In this document: piece by piece, positions 17,801 through 25,764 of the stretch
Layout of the letters: every line of letters starts with the position of its first letter
How positions within the stretch are numbered: position 1 is the stretch's first letter
Assembly: GCA_017935345.1 (NCBI GenBank)
Contig: JAGBHU010000049.1
Coordinates: 1 to 48,739, forward strand
Source of the DNA: Coprococcus sp.
Lineage (GTDB): Bacteria > Bacillota > Clostridia > Lachnospirales > Lachnospiraceae
Direction: 5' to 3'
Length of the DNA: 48,739 nt
Notes under the pieces: model-generated
Databases searched by the model: none
Seen by the model: the letters and a program-made list of their open reading frames with translations, nothing else
What the model was told of the DNA's origin: nothing
Translations under genes and position numbers: made by a program

Positions 17801-18362
17801 GTGGAAATATATCTATGATTCCGCCCCTGACAGCAAACTGTCCTACTCCGTCTACGCTGTCATTCTTTTCGTAGCCCATTTCTATCAGACGTTCTTTAAG
17901 CTTCTCCACATTGATCTCATCCGCTGTACGAAGCTTCATAACATTCTTCTCTATATATGAAAGCTCCGGAATCTTATCCAGAAGCGCATCTACCGTCAGT
18001 ATAATGGTGCAAGGTTCTTTGCAAATCAATCTGCGGAAAATCTCCATACGCCTTCTCGATATGGAATTTCCGTGAATATCCGCACTAAAGAACAAAATAT
18101 CCTTCGAAGGATATATAAACACATTTCTGTCATAAAAACGAAAATCCTCATAGAGCTGGTTTGCCCTTTTTTCATCATATGTCACCACAAGTCTGGTTAC
18201 TGCATTCTCCGAAAATCCCGCCATCAGAAATACCCGGTCTGTTTCATCCGGTCCAACAATACTACAACATCCGTCAGTCTCCAGACATTCCATAACCTGC
18301 TGATATTTATTCAGTTGATGCAAGCTCTCAATAAGTGTTTTCATTTTTCCCTCTCCCGCCAT
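14823..18362 (-). CDS. mfd: Transcription-repair coupling factor Mfd
   Basis: ATP-dependent translocase that removes RNA polymerase stalled at DNA damage and recruits UvrABC. The 1179-residue length is typical. Seen in order: a UvrB-like N-terminal region (RLVVTYDEKRANQLYEDF; GVGQFAVRGGIIDIFP); the RNA-polymerase interaction domain (GDYVIHEKYGVGIYRG, about 510); Walker A GDVGYGKTEVA (about 655); the DEEQ box LLIIDEEQRFGV; motifs GLDIPNANTMII and QLRGRVGRSDRAAYAFL; and the C-terminal TRCF domain. The start may be the ATG at 18362 or an ATG six codons on (18344), directly after GGGAGAGGG; the second is equally credible. It lies downstream of pth and upstream of the PrsA-like gene. Confidence 0.97.
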   Translation of the reverse strand: MAGEGKMKTLIESLHQLNKYQQVMECLETDGCCSIVGPDETDRVFLMAGFSENAVTRLVVTYDEKRANQLYEDFRFYDRNVFIYPSKDILFFSADIHGNSISRRRMEIFRRLICKEPCTIILTVDALLDKIPELSYIEKNVMKLRTADEINVEKLKERLIEMGYEKNDSVDGVGQFAVRGGIIDIFPLTEECPYRIDLWDTEIDTIKSFDVESQRSIEPVDELDIYPASEMVLSKQRIADGIKKIEKEKKEYATQLKTAFKTEAYARINREVEGLKEQLEEFNASASVDGYVDYFYSKTVSLIDCMPKESFVIVDEPQKVAAKGQEYYDGFVDSMKSRLEGGYILPNQLKLLFDFAYIANAMANYSLLTFAVLPQSDGLIKEKQRVELESKSVVSYKNSFDLLISDIEKWKKKNYRIILVSPSATRAKRLVDNLMNNDVTCFFSEKAERALTDREMMVTTGRLRSGFEFPEMKLAVISEGDIFVSRGSNRRKSKVKSPYAGEVVKSFADISVGDYVIHEKYGVGIYRGIEKVEVERVVKDYITIEYAGGGKLYVLASETDSIQKFSDKESRRPKINKLGTGEWEKTRSRVKSHVASIAKDLVELYAKRQSQQGFAYSPDSVWQREFEELFPYEETEDQLAAIRDTKQDMESGKIMDRLICGDVGYGKTEVAIRAAFKAVGDSRQVAYLVPTTILAQQHYNTFKERMKDFPVEIRLLCRFCTAKEIKETIKDLKAGRVDIVIGTHRLLSKDVDFKNLGLLIIDEEQRFGVTHKEKIKQLKTNVDVLTLTATPIPRTLHMSLIGIRDMSVLEEAPVDRRAIQTYVLEHDYELVREAIRRELARNGQVYYVYNKVNNIEEITRELIQVVPEAKIEFAHGQMNERQLEDIMYRFINREIDVLVCTTIIETGLDIPNANTMIIHDADKFGLAQLYQLRGRVGRSDRAAYAFLTYKRDKLIKETAEKRLKAIREFTDLGSGIKVSMKDLEIRGAGNILGADQSGHMETVGYDLYCKMLNDAVKTLKGEQTHERFETTVQLPFDALIPADYVKNEFVKLDFYKRISQIDGQESYEDLIDEMTDRFGDIPKEAMNLLDISLLRARANKCYITGITLTANEFKFGMYGNARINTDAIDDMLKNYDGKMRFEVGKTPYFILKTGHLGEKDIWQQVESVVEDISSLVIRE

Positions 18363-18373
18363 TATGCATCCTT

Positions 18374-18421
18374 CAATTCATTTCATGCTATGCAGTCCAA
18401 TTCATTTCACGCTATGCAGGC
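18374..18421. repeat. 24-bp direct repeat, two tandem copies
   Basis: Two adjacent 24-bp units at 18374-18397 and 18398-18421, each built as CAATTCATTTC, then a T or C, then GCTATGCAG plus two bases, fill the short gap between pth and mfd. They differ at only a few positions. Confidence 0.8.
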
Positions 18422-18460
18422 TGTTCCTGCCATATTTGCTTCGCAATATATTTTTATCTG

Positions 18461-19024
18461 TTAAATACCGTTAAATTTGTTCATTGCCGCAGCAGCTCCC
18501 TCTGATATGATAAGGGCAGCAGCTTCACATGCCCTTGTACAGCTTTCTCTTATAAACGGCAAATCTTCTTTTCCAAAACGTGACAATACATAGTCCGCCA
18601 AATCCATATTTTTAGGCTTCTCTCCAACACCGACTCTGATTCTGACGAAATCCTGACTGCCTATATGCTGGATAATATTTTTCATTCCGTTATGTCCGCC
18701 GGCACTGCCCTTTTCTCTGATACGCAGTTTTCCTACCGCCAAATCGATATCATCATAAATAACAACAAGGTCATCCGACTCGCATTTATAATAATCCATC
18801 ATTGCTCTGACACTTTCTCCACTCAAATTCATAAATGTCTGCGGCATGGCAAGGATGACCTTCTCACCTTCTATCATTCCTTTTCCCAATATCGCTTTAT
18901 GTTTCTTTTCGCCAAGTGATATATTATATTTCTCAGCCAGCTCATCTATAACCGAAAAGCCTATATTATGCCTTGTCCCTGCATATTTTGCTCCCGGATT
19001 TCCAAGGCCCACGATTATCTTCAT
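18461..19024 (-). CDS. pth: Peptidyl-tRNA hydrolase
   Basis: Releases tRNA from peptidyl-tRNAs that drop off the ribosome. The 187 residues match the bacterial Pth family: GLGNPGAKYAGTRHNIGF at the N-terminus holds the conserved Asn9 and catalytic His19, PQTFMNLSG is the substrate-binding stretch, VVIYDDIDLAVGKLRIR supplies the Asp near residue 92, and GSAGGHNGMKNI is conserved. The gene starts 53 nt after the uridylyltransferase gene and is followed after about 98 nt by mfd, the order known in many clostridia and bacilli. The spacer carries a 24-bp tandem repeat. Confidence 0.97.
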   Translation of the reverse strand: MKIIVGLGNPGAKYAGTRHNIGFSVIDELAEKYNISLGEKKHKAILGKGMIEGEKVILAMPQTFMNLSGESVRAMMDYYKCESDDLVVIYDDIDLAVGKLRIREKGSAGGHNGMKNIIQHIGSQDFVRIRVGVGEKPKNMDLADYVLSRFGKEDLPFIRESCTRACEAAALIISEGAAAAMNKFNGI

Positions 19025-19077
19025 AACCCGTATATCTCCTTATTAACTGTACTTTTACATCCCGTCTGAATATGCTT

Positions 19078-19797
19078 CTATCGGTTTCTCATAATCTCCT
19101 CCGCCTCAGCCAGTTGCTCCAGGGTATTTACCCCTCTGATTTCATCAACATTTTCCATCGGAATGGCATCAACCTTAAGTCCCATATCCTTAATTCGTTC
19201 TATCGTATCAGGCAGATAGTATTCTCCCTGTGCATTGTCATTTGAAATCATAGAAAGTGCTTTCATCAATGCATCAGCCTTAAAAATGTACATTCCTGAA
19301 TTTACCTCCTGTACCTGCCTTTCTGACTCGTTTGCATCCTTTTCCTCTACAATCTTTGAAAGTCCTTTCTCATCACGTATAATCCTTCCGTATCCAAACG
19401 GATTCTCCAGCACGGCAGAAATAACCGTAACCCCATTTTTATCTGCCTGATGACCGTCTAACGCTTTCTTCAATGTTGCACCTGTTATCAGCGGAGTATC
19501 TCCACAGAGGATAATCACATCACCTGTATTTCCGATAAAATCGGCTGCACATTTTACCGCATGTCCCGTACCAAGCTGTTGTTCCTGAAGAGCATACACG
19601 ACATCCTCTGTTATACATGCTTTTACTTCATCAGCCTTATATCCTACTATTACGCAGACCTTTTCTGCCCCTGCGTCCTTTGCTGCTTTTATGGAATAAT
19701 AAACCATCGGTTTTCCAAGTGCCTGATGCACTACCTTCGGTTTATCTGATTTCATTCTTGTTCCTTTGCCCGCTGCCAGTATCACTGCCTTTATCAT
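19078..19797 (-). CDS. GlmU-like UDP-GlcNAc pyrophosphorylase, uridylyltransferase domain only
   Basis: Nucleotidyltransferase that would join UTP and GlcNAc-1-phosphate to UDP-GlcNAc, the precursor of peptidoglycan. Its 239 residues cover exactly the N-terminal domain of GlmU: LAAGKGTRMKSDKPKVVH, QLGTGHAVKCA, LCGDTPLI, NPFGYGRII, VEEKDA, EVNSGMYIF, NAQGEYYLPD and RGVNTLEQLAEAE. Normal GlmU (about 455 residues) continues with a left-handed beta-helix that acetylates GlcN-1-phosphate; here the frame stops cleanly at the domain border, and the downstream 53 nt before pth hold no remnant. Its position before pth is that of glmU in related genomes. Either another gene supplies the acetyltransferase, or the substrate differs. 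Confidence 0.85.
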   Translation of the reverse strand: MIKAVILAAGKGTRMKSDKPKVVHQALGKPMVYYSIKAAKDAGAEKVCVIVGYKADEVKACITEDVVYALQEQQLGTGHAVKCAADFIGNTGDVIILCGDTPLITGATLKKALDGHQADKNGVTVISAVLENPFGYGRIIRDEKGLSKIVEEKDANESERQVQEVNSGMYIFKADALMKALSMISNDNAQGEYYLPDTIERIKDMGLKVDAIPMENVDEIRGVNTLEQLAEAEEIMRNR

Positions 19798-19964
19798 ATT
19801 TCAATCCCTCCAGCTTTATTATAAAAATGTACCAATATCAGGTTGTTCTCTTTTTCAATAAAATTACTATTTTTTACATATGTGCAAGTTCATAGCTTAT
19901 TCATTCTACTTTATTATGGGTAATTATTCAAGTAAATAAAAGTTATTCACATGGATAAATCACG

Positions 19965-19997
19965 GCAAAAAAAGAGCCACCGTTTTGCCGGTAGCTC
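19965..19997 (-). terminator. Terminator after spoVG
   Basis: On the minus strand GAGCTACCG/CGGTGGCTC forms a 9-bp stem with one G-U pair and a 6-nt loop (GCAAAA), followed by TTTTTTT. It lies 8 nt beyond the spoVG stop and closes the glgC-glgD-spoVG unit. Confidence 0.88.
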
Positions 19998-20004
19998 CTT
20001 ATCA

Positions 20005-20265
20005 TTACTCTTCTAATGATTGTTGATACTTATCAAGTATCATGCGCTGCAGACGCTCTCTTGTTTCTGTGTTGATAGGATGCGCTATATCTCTGTACTC
20101 GCCATCTGCTGCCTTACGGCTTGGCATTGCGATGAACATTCCTTTGTCTCCCTCAATAATCTTAATATCATGGACAACAAACTCATCATCAATCGTTATT
20201 GATACTACAGCTCTCATCTTACCTTCTTTTTCAACACTTCTTATCCTGACATCAGTAATCTGCAT
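20005..20265 (-). CDS. spoVG: Regulatory protein SpoVG
   Basis: A small site-specific nucleic-acid-binding regulator linked in other Firmicutes to sporulation septum control, capsule and virulence gene expression. The product has 86 residues when started at MQITDVRIR (ATG 20265), which is preceded by GGGGGG and gives the family-typical N-terminus. Conserved parts are [30 protein letters not shown] and [14 protein letters not shown]. It follows glgD after 25 nt and a strong terminator follows it, so it is probably co-transcribed with the glycogen genes. In Bacillus, spoVG instead stands next to glmU, which is also the next gene here, across the terminator. Confidence 0.95.
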   Translation of the reverse strand: MQITDVRIRSVEKEGKMRAVVSITIDDEFVVHDIKIIEGDKGMFIAMPSRKAADGEYRDIAHPINTETRERLQRMILDKYQQSLEE

Positions 20266-20290
20266 CTGCTTACCCCCCTTACAACTTATC

Positions 20291-21415
20291 TTACAATGCG
20301 TATCTGAAATTCTTTTCAACAATAACCTTTATATTGTCAGGGTCGCCCTGATGTATCGTATTTGCACGAAGGGTATCCATACTCTCAACAATACAGTTCT
20401 CAATAATTGAGTTATCGCCAATGTGAACATCATTAAGAATAATCGAATTCCTAATAACACAATTGTTACCCACATATACCTTCTTGAACAATACGGAATT
20501 CTCTACTGTTCCGTTTATAATACAACCGCTTGCAATAAGACTGTTATTCACAACCGCCTCGCTGTTATACTTTGCCGGTGGAAGGTCTTCAACCTTGGAA
20601 TAGATATCCGGATGCTGTCTGAAGAAGTAGCTTCTGATATCCTTGTTCAGGAAATCCATATTTGCTCTGTAATAGGAATCTACTGTTCCTATATTTCTCC
20701 AATAAGTATCCATCTTGTAACCGTATATTTTCTTTACACCCTTATATCTCACAAGAATATCTCTTACAAAATCGTTTCTGCCTTCATTCGCACATGTTTC
20801 AAGAAGCTCAATCAACTGTCTTCTTCTGATTACATATACACCGATTGAAACCGTATTTGTTCCTGCTATCAGCGGTTTCTCCTCAAAATCAACGATTCTT
20901 CCGTCGTCATCCATTCTGACAACGCCAAACCTGTTGACATCATCCTCACCCGGAGCCAAATCCTTGCATACAACGGTAATATCCGCACCGTTACTGATAT
21001 GCTCCTCAAGAACCTTATTGTAATCCAGCTTATAAATACCGTCTCCGGAAGCAATCACTACATACGGCTCATGACTTTCCTTAAGGAAACTGATATTCTG
21101 ATATAACGCATCAGCCGTACCTTTATACCAATAGCTGTTCTCGGAAGTGATTGTCGGAGTAAAGATATATAATCCGCCCTGTTTTCTTCCGAAATCCCAC
21201 CATTTACCGGAATTCAAATGTTCATTTAATGAACGTGTATTATATTGTGTAAATACAGCCACTTTCTGAATATGTGAATTCGTCATATTGGAAAGTGCAA
21301 AGTCTATTGCCCTGTAGCTTCCTGTAATAGGCATGGCAGCAACAGCTCTCTTAGCTGATAAATCTCCCATCTTATTACTGTTTCCACCTGCTAATATGAT
21401 ACCTAATGCTCTCAT
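20291..21415 (-). CDS. glgD: Glucose-1-phosphate adenylyltransferase subunit GlgD
   Basis: Regulatory or modulating partner of GlgC in ADP-glucose synthesis for glycogen. The 374 residues begin [19 protein letters not shown]: the catalytic-type loop is degenerate compared with GGxGxRL of GlgC, which is characteristic of GlgD. A nucleotidyltransferase fold (to about residue 240) is followed by a left-handed beta-helix ([40 protein letters not shown]). It starts 2 nt after the glgC stop, implying translational coupling, and precedes spoVG. The GlgC/GlgD pair is the known Firmicutes arrangement. Confidence 0.94.
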   Translation of the reverse strand: MRALGIILAGGNSNKMGDLSAKRAVAAMPITGSYRAIDFALSNMTNSHIQKVAVFTQYNTRSLNEHLNSGKWWDFGRKQGGLYIFTPTITSENSYWYKGTADALYQNISFLKESHEPYVVIASGDGIYKLDYNKVLEEHISNGADITVVCKDLAPGEDDVNRFGVVRMDDDGRIVDFEEKPLIAGTNTVSIGVYVIRRRQLIELLETCANEGRNDFVRDILVRYKGVKKIYGYKMDTYWRNIGTVDSYYRANMDFLNKDIRSYFFRQHPDIYSKVEDLPPAKYNSEAVVNNSLIASGCIINGTVENSVLFKKVYVGNNCVIRNSIILNDVHIGDNSIIENCIVESMDTLRANTIHQGDPDNIKVIVEKNFRYAL

Positions 21416-21417
21416 GT

Positions 21418-22686
21418 CTACTCACCTGCCTTTATAATACTGCCGCCGCTCTTCAATGTGCCATCCGGATAATCAGCCGGCTCTGTTACACCAAATATAG
21501 CAGTATTTTTACCAACTGTAACACCCTCAGGAATCACTGAGTTCTCACCAATAGTAACAAGTCCGAATGAGTAAATCTGAGGCTTCATTTCATTTACGGC
21601 TTCCTCACCGATACCAAGTCTGGTATTTGCTCCTACCTCAACACTCTCGGCAATAATTGCCTTTTCAATATATGCTCCATCGCCTATGGTAACGCCATTC
21701 ATAATAATGGAATCCTTTACTACGGCTCCCTCACCTATTGTTACACATGAACCGATAACAGAGTTTTCTACATTACCGTATATTTCTGTACCTTCACCTA
21801 TAATACATCTGTTTACTTTACTTGCGTCATCTATATACTGTGGTGGTATCGCATCAGATTTTGTATATATCTTCCAGAATTCCTCATACAGATTGAATTC
21901 AGGTACGATATCAACAAGCTCCATATTTGCTTCCCAATATGAACCAAGTGTTCCTACATCCTTCCAATAGCCCTTGAAATCATAAGCACAAATCTTCTTT
22001 CCGTTACCGTGACAATATGGAATAATATGTTTACCAAAGTCACACTCCGGCTGGTCTTTCATTGTAATAAGTGCTTCACGAAGTACCTTCCAGCTAAAGA
22101 TGTAAATACCCATAGAAGCCTTATTGCTTCGTGGATTTGCAGGTTTCTCCTCAAATTCGGATATAACACCATCATCATCAGCTATAACAACACCAAATCT
22201 GCTTGCCTCTTCCCACGGAACCTGGTATGTAGCCAAGGTCACATCTGCATTACATGACTTGTGGTAATCAAGCATATGCTCATAGTCCATCTTGTAAATG
22301 TGGTCACCCGAGAGGATAAGAACATACTCAGGATTATAGTAATCGATAAACTCAAGATTCTGATAGATCGCATTTGCAGTTCCTGTATACCACTCACTGT
22401 TATCACTCTTTTCATATGGAGGAAGAACCGTAACACCACCTATATTTCTGTCCAAATCCCAAGGAATACCGATACCGATATGCTGATTCAGTCTAAGCGG
22501 TCTGTACTGTGTCAGTACACCAACCGTATCGATTCCCGAATTAATACAGTTACTTAACGGGAAATCGATAATTTTGTATTTTCCGCCAAATGCTACTGCC
22601 GGCTTTGCAAGATTTGAAGTAAGAACACCCAAACGGCTGCCTTGTCCTCCGGCCAAAAGCATGGCAATCATCTCTTTTTTAATCAT
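21418..22686 (-). CDS. glgC: Glucose-1-phosphate adenylyltransferase, catalytic subunit GlgC
   Basis: Makes ADP-glucose from ATP and glucose-1-phosphate, the first committed step of glycogen synthesis. The 422-residue chain from ATG 22686 is chosen because AGGGGTGA lies 5 nt upstream; an in-frame ATG 11 codons earlier has no such site. Motifs are [69 protein letters not shown] and [16 protein letters not shown], and then a beta-helix domain. It is first in glgC-glgD-spoVG, behind the promoter at 22718-22746. No other glycogen genes are in the window. Confidence 0.96.
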   Translation of the reverse strand: MIKKEMIAMLLAGGQGSRLGVLTSNLAKPAVAFGGKYKIIDFPLSNCINSGIDTVGVLTQYRPLRLNQHIGIGIPWDLDRNIGGVTVLPPYEKSDNSEWYTGTANAIYQNLEFIDYYNPEYVLILSGDHIYKMDYEHMLDYHKSCNADVTLATYQVPWEEASRFGVVIADDDGVISEFEEKPANPRSNKASMGIYIFSWKVLREALITMKDQPECDFGKHIIPYCHGNGKKICAYDFKGYWKDVGTLGSYWEANMELVDIVPEFNLYEEFWKIYTKSDAIPPQYIDDASKVNRCIIGEGTEIYGNVENSVIGSCVTIGEGAVVKDSIIMNGVTIGDGAYIEKAIIAESVEVGANTRLGIGEEAVNEMKPQIYSFGLVTIGENSVIPEGVTVGKNTAIFGVTEPADYPDGTLKSGGSIIKAGE

Positions 22687-22717
22687 AAAGTCACCCCTTC
22701 GTGCGTAATATAAATTC

Positions 22718-22746
22718 ATTATAGCATCAATTTTCCAAGAAGCAAA
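22718..22746 (-). promoter_or_regulatory. Extended -10 promoter of glgC
   Basis: On the minus strand TGCTATAAT gives an extended -10 (TATAAT at 22718-22723), with a poor -35 (TTTGCT, 22741-22746) at 17 nt. It lies about 32 nt upstream of the ATG. Confidence 0.5.
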
Positions 22747-22936
22747 GTTTTTTATGCATTTTCACAAAAAAAATAGGAAAAACAGGAAATTTTTAAACAT
22801 TTTTCACTCATAATAATTGTCATAATACAAAAAACGCGTAAAAAATTAATATTTTTCATTTTGACTTTCAGTAAACTTTCTGCTTTATCCTTCTTACCCA
22901 TTCTTGAAAAACCATAAATTCATGCACATCTTATGC

Positions 22937-23005
22937 CGCTCGCATTTTTAACTGATTTTCGCTCACATTTTTGACTGATTGTCACTCGCATTTTTGACTA
23001 ATTTC
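22937..23005. repeat. 23-bp tandem repeat, three copies
   Basis: Three contiguous 23-bp units start at 22937, 22960 and 22983. Each reads CxCTCxCATTTTTxACTxATT plus two bases, with a few substitutions between copies. The array ends 2 nt before the -35 of the asparaginase promoter, so it could affect that promoter. Confidence 0.82.
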
Positions 23006-23006
23006 A

Positions 23007-23035
23007 TTGAATTTCACAAACACTACAGTTATAAT
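23007..23035 (+). promoter_or_regulatory. Promoter of the asparaginase gene
   Basis: TTGAAT (23007-23012), a 17-nt spacer and a perfect TATAAT (23030-23035), 30 nt before the chosen ATG. Confidence 0.65.
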
Positions 23036-23064
23036 AAAGAAAGCAAATGCAAAGGAGAAAAAAT

Positions 23065-24441
23065 ATGTCAGAAATATTAGTTAAGGAATATAGAGGTGAC
23101 GTGGTTGAGAACCTGCATCGCGGCTCAATAGCTGTCGTGGCATCAACCGGCGAAACCATCGCTTATGCAGGTGATATTGAAAAGCAGACCTTTATGCGTT
23201 CTGCCAGTAAACCAATCCAAGTGCTTCCTACTCTTCTTGCAGGACTTCACGAAAAATATAACCTGACAAAGGAAGAGGTTGCAATATTAAATTCCTCCCA
23301 CTGGGGAAGCACCCATCACATGTACACATTACACGATATCGCAGAAAAGACAGGCATTGACCCTGAAGATATGATTATGAATCCTGCCCGTTCCACATCA
23401 GGCTCCTTTCTGGCAGATAAGCTGTCAAAAGGTAACCGCCTTCATCCTGAAACAGGCAAGAGCAAGCTTCAGCACTGCTGCTCAGGAAAACATTTCAGCC
23501 TTATGCTGTTACAAAGAGAACTGACAGGCAAGGTATCAGGCTATCAGGAGCCTTCATCTCCTGTCCAAACGCAGATTCTGTCATTTATATCCATGCTGAG
23601 TCAGACACCGACTTATAAGATAAGCCTTGGAACAGACGGCTGTGGCGTACCTGTATTTGCCCTGCCAATGAGAAGCATTGCGCTGGCATATGCCAAACTG
23701 GCAGACCCGTTTAATCTGTCTAAGGAGCTGACAGATGTCATCAAATACAACTTTGAATGTATCAATGAACACCCTGAAAAAATAAATGACTTCTATACAC
23801 CGTCTTACTATGTAAACAAAAATCCTGACCTTTTGATGAAGGATGGCTCAAGAGGCGTCATCTGTATGGCAATCAAAAGCCGCAAGCTTGGAATTGTTGT
23901 TAAAATGGAAGATGGCTGGAGTGACGAATTCCAAGGTATTATTATTGCAAATATCCTGGAACAATTAAGATATGAAGATACCGAACTGATAGAAGAACTG
24001 AAAAAAGTCTATAAGACAAAGCTCTATAATGACTGTCTTGATGAGGTCGGTCACAGTGAGGTATGTTTTGATTTGAACATTGATCCTGCTTATTTTGAGG
24101 ATTTGGAAGGTGCATCCGATGATGACTTCTACTCCGACGAAAATACCGCAGATGAATATGCCGACAATAAAAATACAGACGGCAAATCGGATATAAAAGG
24201 ATTTGCTCCCGTGAAAACCGAGCCTTTTATTACCGACGACAAGGAAGAACGCAACCGCCGTTCCATACTCGGACAGGCGGTGGTGCTTCCCCCTCAGGGA
24301 CAAAATTCAATTATAATGAACCCGATGGTAGATACCGCCGGTCCTGTAAAATCGGCAAAAGTAATCTCAACCGTAACGGAAGAACAGGTTAATCGTCCTG
24401 ACAATACAGACGATATTGACGATATCGATGATGCAGACTGA
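23065..24441 (+). CDS. L-asparaginase, thermolabile Rhizobium-type II family, with acidic C-terminal extension
   Basis: Hydrolyses L-asparagine to aspartate and ammonia. It belongs to the class of Rhizobium etli asparaginase II, not the E. coli AnsA/AnsB fold. The 458-residue product starts at ATG 23065 after AAGGAG (7 nt). Signatures: RSASKPIQ carries the Ser46/Lys49 pair that matches the catalytic Ser-Lys of the family; HCCSGKHF (Cys139, Lys142) and GTDGCGVPVF (Cys193) match the known zinc site. Family members are about 330-340 residues. Here residues 340-458 add a tail with acidic runs (DDDFYSDENTADEYAD and the end DDIDDIDDAD) around a less biased piece (RRSILGQAVVLPPQGQ). No signal peptide is seen, so it is cytoplasmic. 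The function of the tail is unknown. Confidence 0.88.
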   Translation: MSEILVKEYRGDVVENLHRGSIAVVASTGETIAYAGDIEKQTFMRSASKPIQVLPTLLAGLHEKYNLTKEEVAILNSSHWGSTHHMYTLHDIAEKTGIDPEDMIMNPARSTSGSFLADKLSKGNRLHPETGKSKLQHCCSGKHFSLMLLQRELTGKVSGYQEPSSPVQTQILSFISMLSQTPTYKISLGTDGCGVPVFALPMRSIALAYAKLADPFNLSKELTDVIKYNFECINEHPEKINDFYTPSYYVNKNPDLLMKDGSRGVICMAIKSRKLGIVVKMEDGWSDEFQGIIIANILEQLRYEDTELIEELKKVYKTKLYNDCLDEVGHSEVCFDLNIDPAYFEDLEGASDDDFYSDENTADEYADNKNTDGKSDIKGFAPVKTEPFITDDKEERNRRSILGQAVVLPPQGQNSIIMNPMVDTAGPVKSAKVISTVTEEQVNRPDNTDDIDDIDDAD

Positions 24442-24501
24442 TTTAGAATTATAACAAATCATTGAAAAAACAGCTCTGGCAAACCAACCGGCGGCAAATG
24501 G

Positions 24502-25743
24502 TTATTTACAAGTTTTCCATTTTATACTGCCGGTTTTTGCATAGCTCTGCAGCTTCCATCTTACCTTATATTGAAAATCTCCCCGTTTATAATAGCTCTT
24601 ATGACTGTCTGTATATAAGTCCAGATCAGGGTCAAAAAAATACCACTGTCCCGCAATATATACCTCTGCCCAGCCATGAGGTGACCAGCCGTTTTGCGCC
24701 CCCGGTCCCGAGCCATGGCACCAGCCTACATCAACCCTGCTTGTATATCCGAGAACTTTCGCTATATATGCAAATGCACCGGCAAATCTGTGACAATTAC
24801 CACATCGGTTACGGAATATCTCATAGGATATGTCCGGTATATCCCCCGCTTTTGGATATAGTCCGTCCACATCATATATTCTTTTATATGTATAATAACT
24901 CGTAAGATATATATAACATTTCTTAAGCTTTGTTTCTCTTGAATCCGATAAAGATGTATGCTTTATAACAAATTTAACGGCTTCTTTCGTTGCTTTATCC
25001 TTTACACATACCCCGTCATCTCCGACATATTGATATCCGATTTTTTTATTTCCAACAATTTTATTTTTCTGGACAATGCCCTTTTTGATATAGTAATTTT
25101 TTCTGCTGCCACGATAAGATATTTTAACATACCGGCTTCCATTATCTTTTTTTCCTATACCATATTGATTGAAGAGATAAATTCTGCTGCCTGTAGTACC
25201 GGGTTTTACCGAACGATAGCTTTTACCTTTGACCTTCATTGCAACTCTTATATTCTTTTGCAGTTTTCCTTTATAATAACAAACCAATTTGTTTTTTTCA
25301 TTTTTCGTTATTACATACTCCTTATTTACAATACGGACACCGTCTTTATCGACATAATAATATCCTTCTTTCGTACTTCCGACTATTTTATTCTTTTGAA
25401 TCACGCCTTCTTTTGCATAATATACTTTTGCTTTTCCTTCATATTCTATCTTCATAAAACGGGTAGATGTCAATTTCTTTCCCAAACCATTTTTATCAAA
25501 ATAGTATATTACACTTCCGGCTGTTCCCGGTTTTACAACCTCATAATTATTTTCAGACACCTTTACTGCTACTCTGGTTTTTTTCATCTGTTCTCCGCCA
25601 CAATAACAGGTAATCTGACCGGAATCGTCTGTTTTTATCTCATATCCGGTTGCTGCTTTTGCATCTATCTTAAATATCATACAAAAACAAATTAATAATA
25701 TAACTGCTGCTCCTAAGCCTTTCATTTTTACGTCTTTATACAT
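24502..25743 (-). CDS. Secreted transglutaminase-like protein with wall-binding-type repeats
   Basis: A 413-residue exported protein with a signal peptide (hydrophobic residues 9-24, likely cut near AKA, residue 30). Two repeats of about 85 residues follow (45-140 and 153-248), each with a VKPGT-(A/T)-GS-x-IY, GKK, GVIQKNKIVG and YYYV/YQYV-x-D-x-GV pattern, similar to glucan- or choline-binding modules. The C-terminal domain carries the transglutaminase-like triad: Cys317 in GNCHRFAGAF, His356 in SPHGWAEVYI and Asp371 in FFDPDLDL. It may crosslink or hydrolyse wall peptides or proteins (inference). AGAGGAGT lies 5 nt before the ATG. It is the last gene of the acyltransferase operon, 21 nt after the G5 lipoprotein. 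Confidence 0.84.
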   Translation of the reverse strand: MYKDVKMKGLGAAVILLICFCMIFKIDAKAATGYEIKTDDSGQITCYCGGEQMKKTRVAVKVSENNYEVVKPGTAGSVIYYFDKNGLGKKLTSTRFMKIEYEGKAKVYYAKEGVIQKNKIVGSTKEGYYYVDKDGVRIVNKEYVITKNEKNKLVCYYKGKLQKNIRVAMKVKGKSYRSVKPGTTGSRIYLFNQYGIGKKDNGSRYVKISYRGSRKNYYIKKGIVQKNKIVGNKKIGYQYVGDDGVCVKDKATKEAVKFVIKHTSLSDSRETKLKKCYIYLTSYYTYKRIYDVDGLYPKAGDIPDISYEIFRNRCGNCHRFAGAFAYIAKVLGYTSRVDVGWCHGSGPGAQNGWSPHGWAEVYIAGQWYFFDPDLDLYTDSHKSYYKRGDFQYKVRWKLQSYAKTGSIKWKTCK

Positions 25744-25764
25744 TATGTACTCCTCTCAAAATCC

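Larger units (their letters stand above)
22687..23064. other. Divergent intergenic region glgC / asparaginase
   Basis: 378 nt without a gene. It holds the leftward glgC promoter (22718-22746), a very A/T-rich stretch, a 23-bp triple tandem repeat (22937-23005) and the rightward asparaginase promoter (23007-23035), which directly abuts the repeat. Confidence 0.65.

Noticed and set aside
22937-23005. Possible CRISPR array
   Set aside because: The units are contiguous with no spacers between them, and no cas genes are near.
24958-25695. A 245-residue plus-strand hydrophobic ORF
   Set aside because: It is the antisense of the repeat region of the transglutaminase-like protein; the Phe/Ile-rich content follows from Lys/Asn/Tyr codons on the coding strand.
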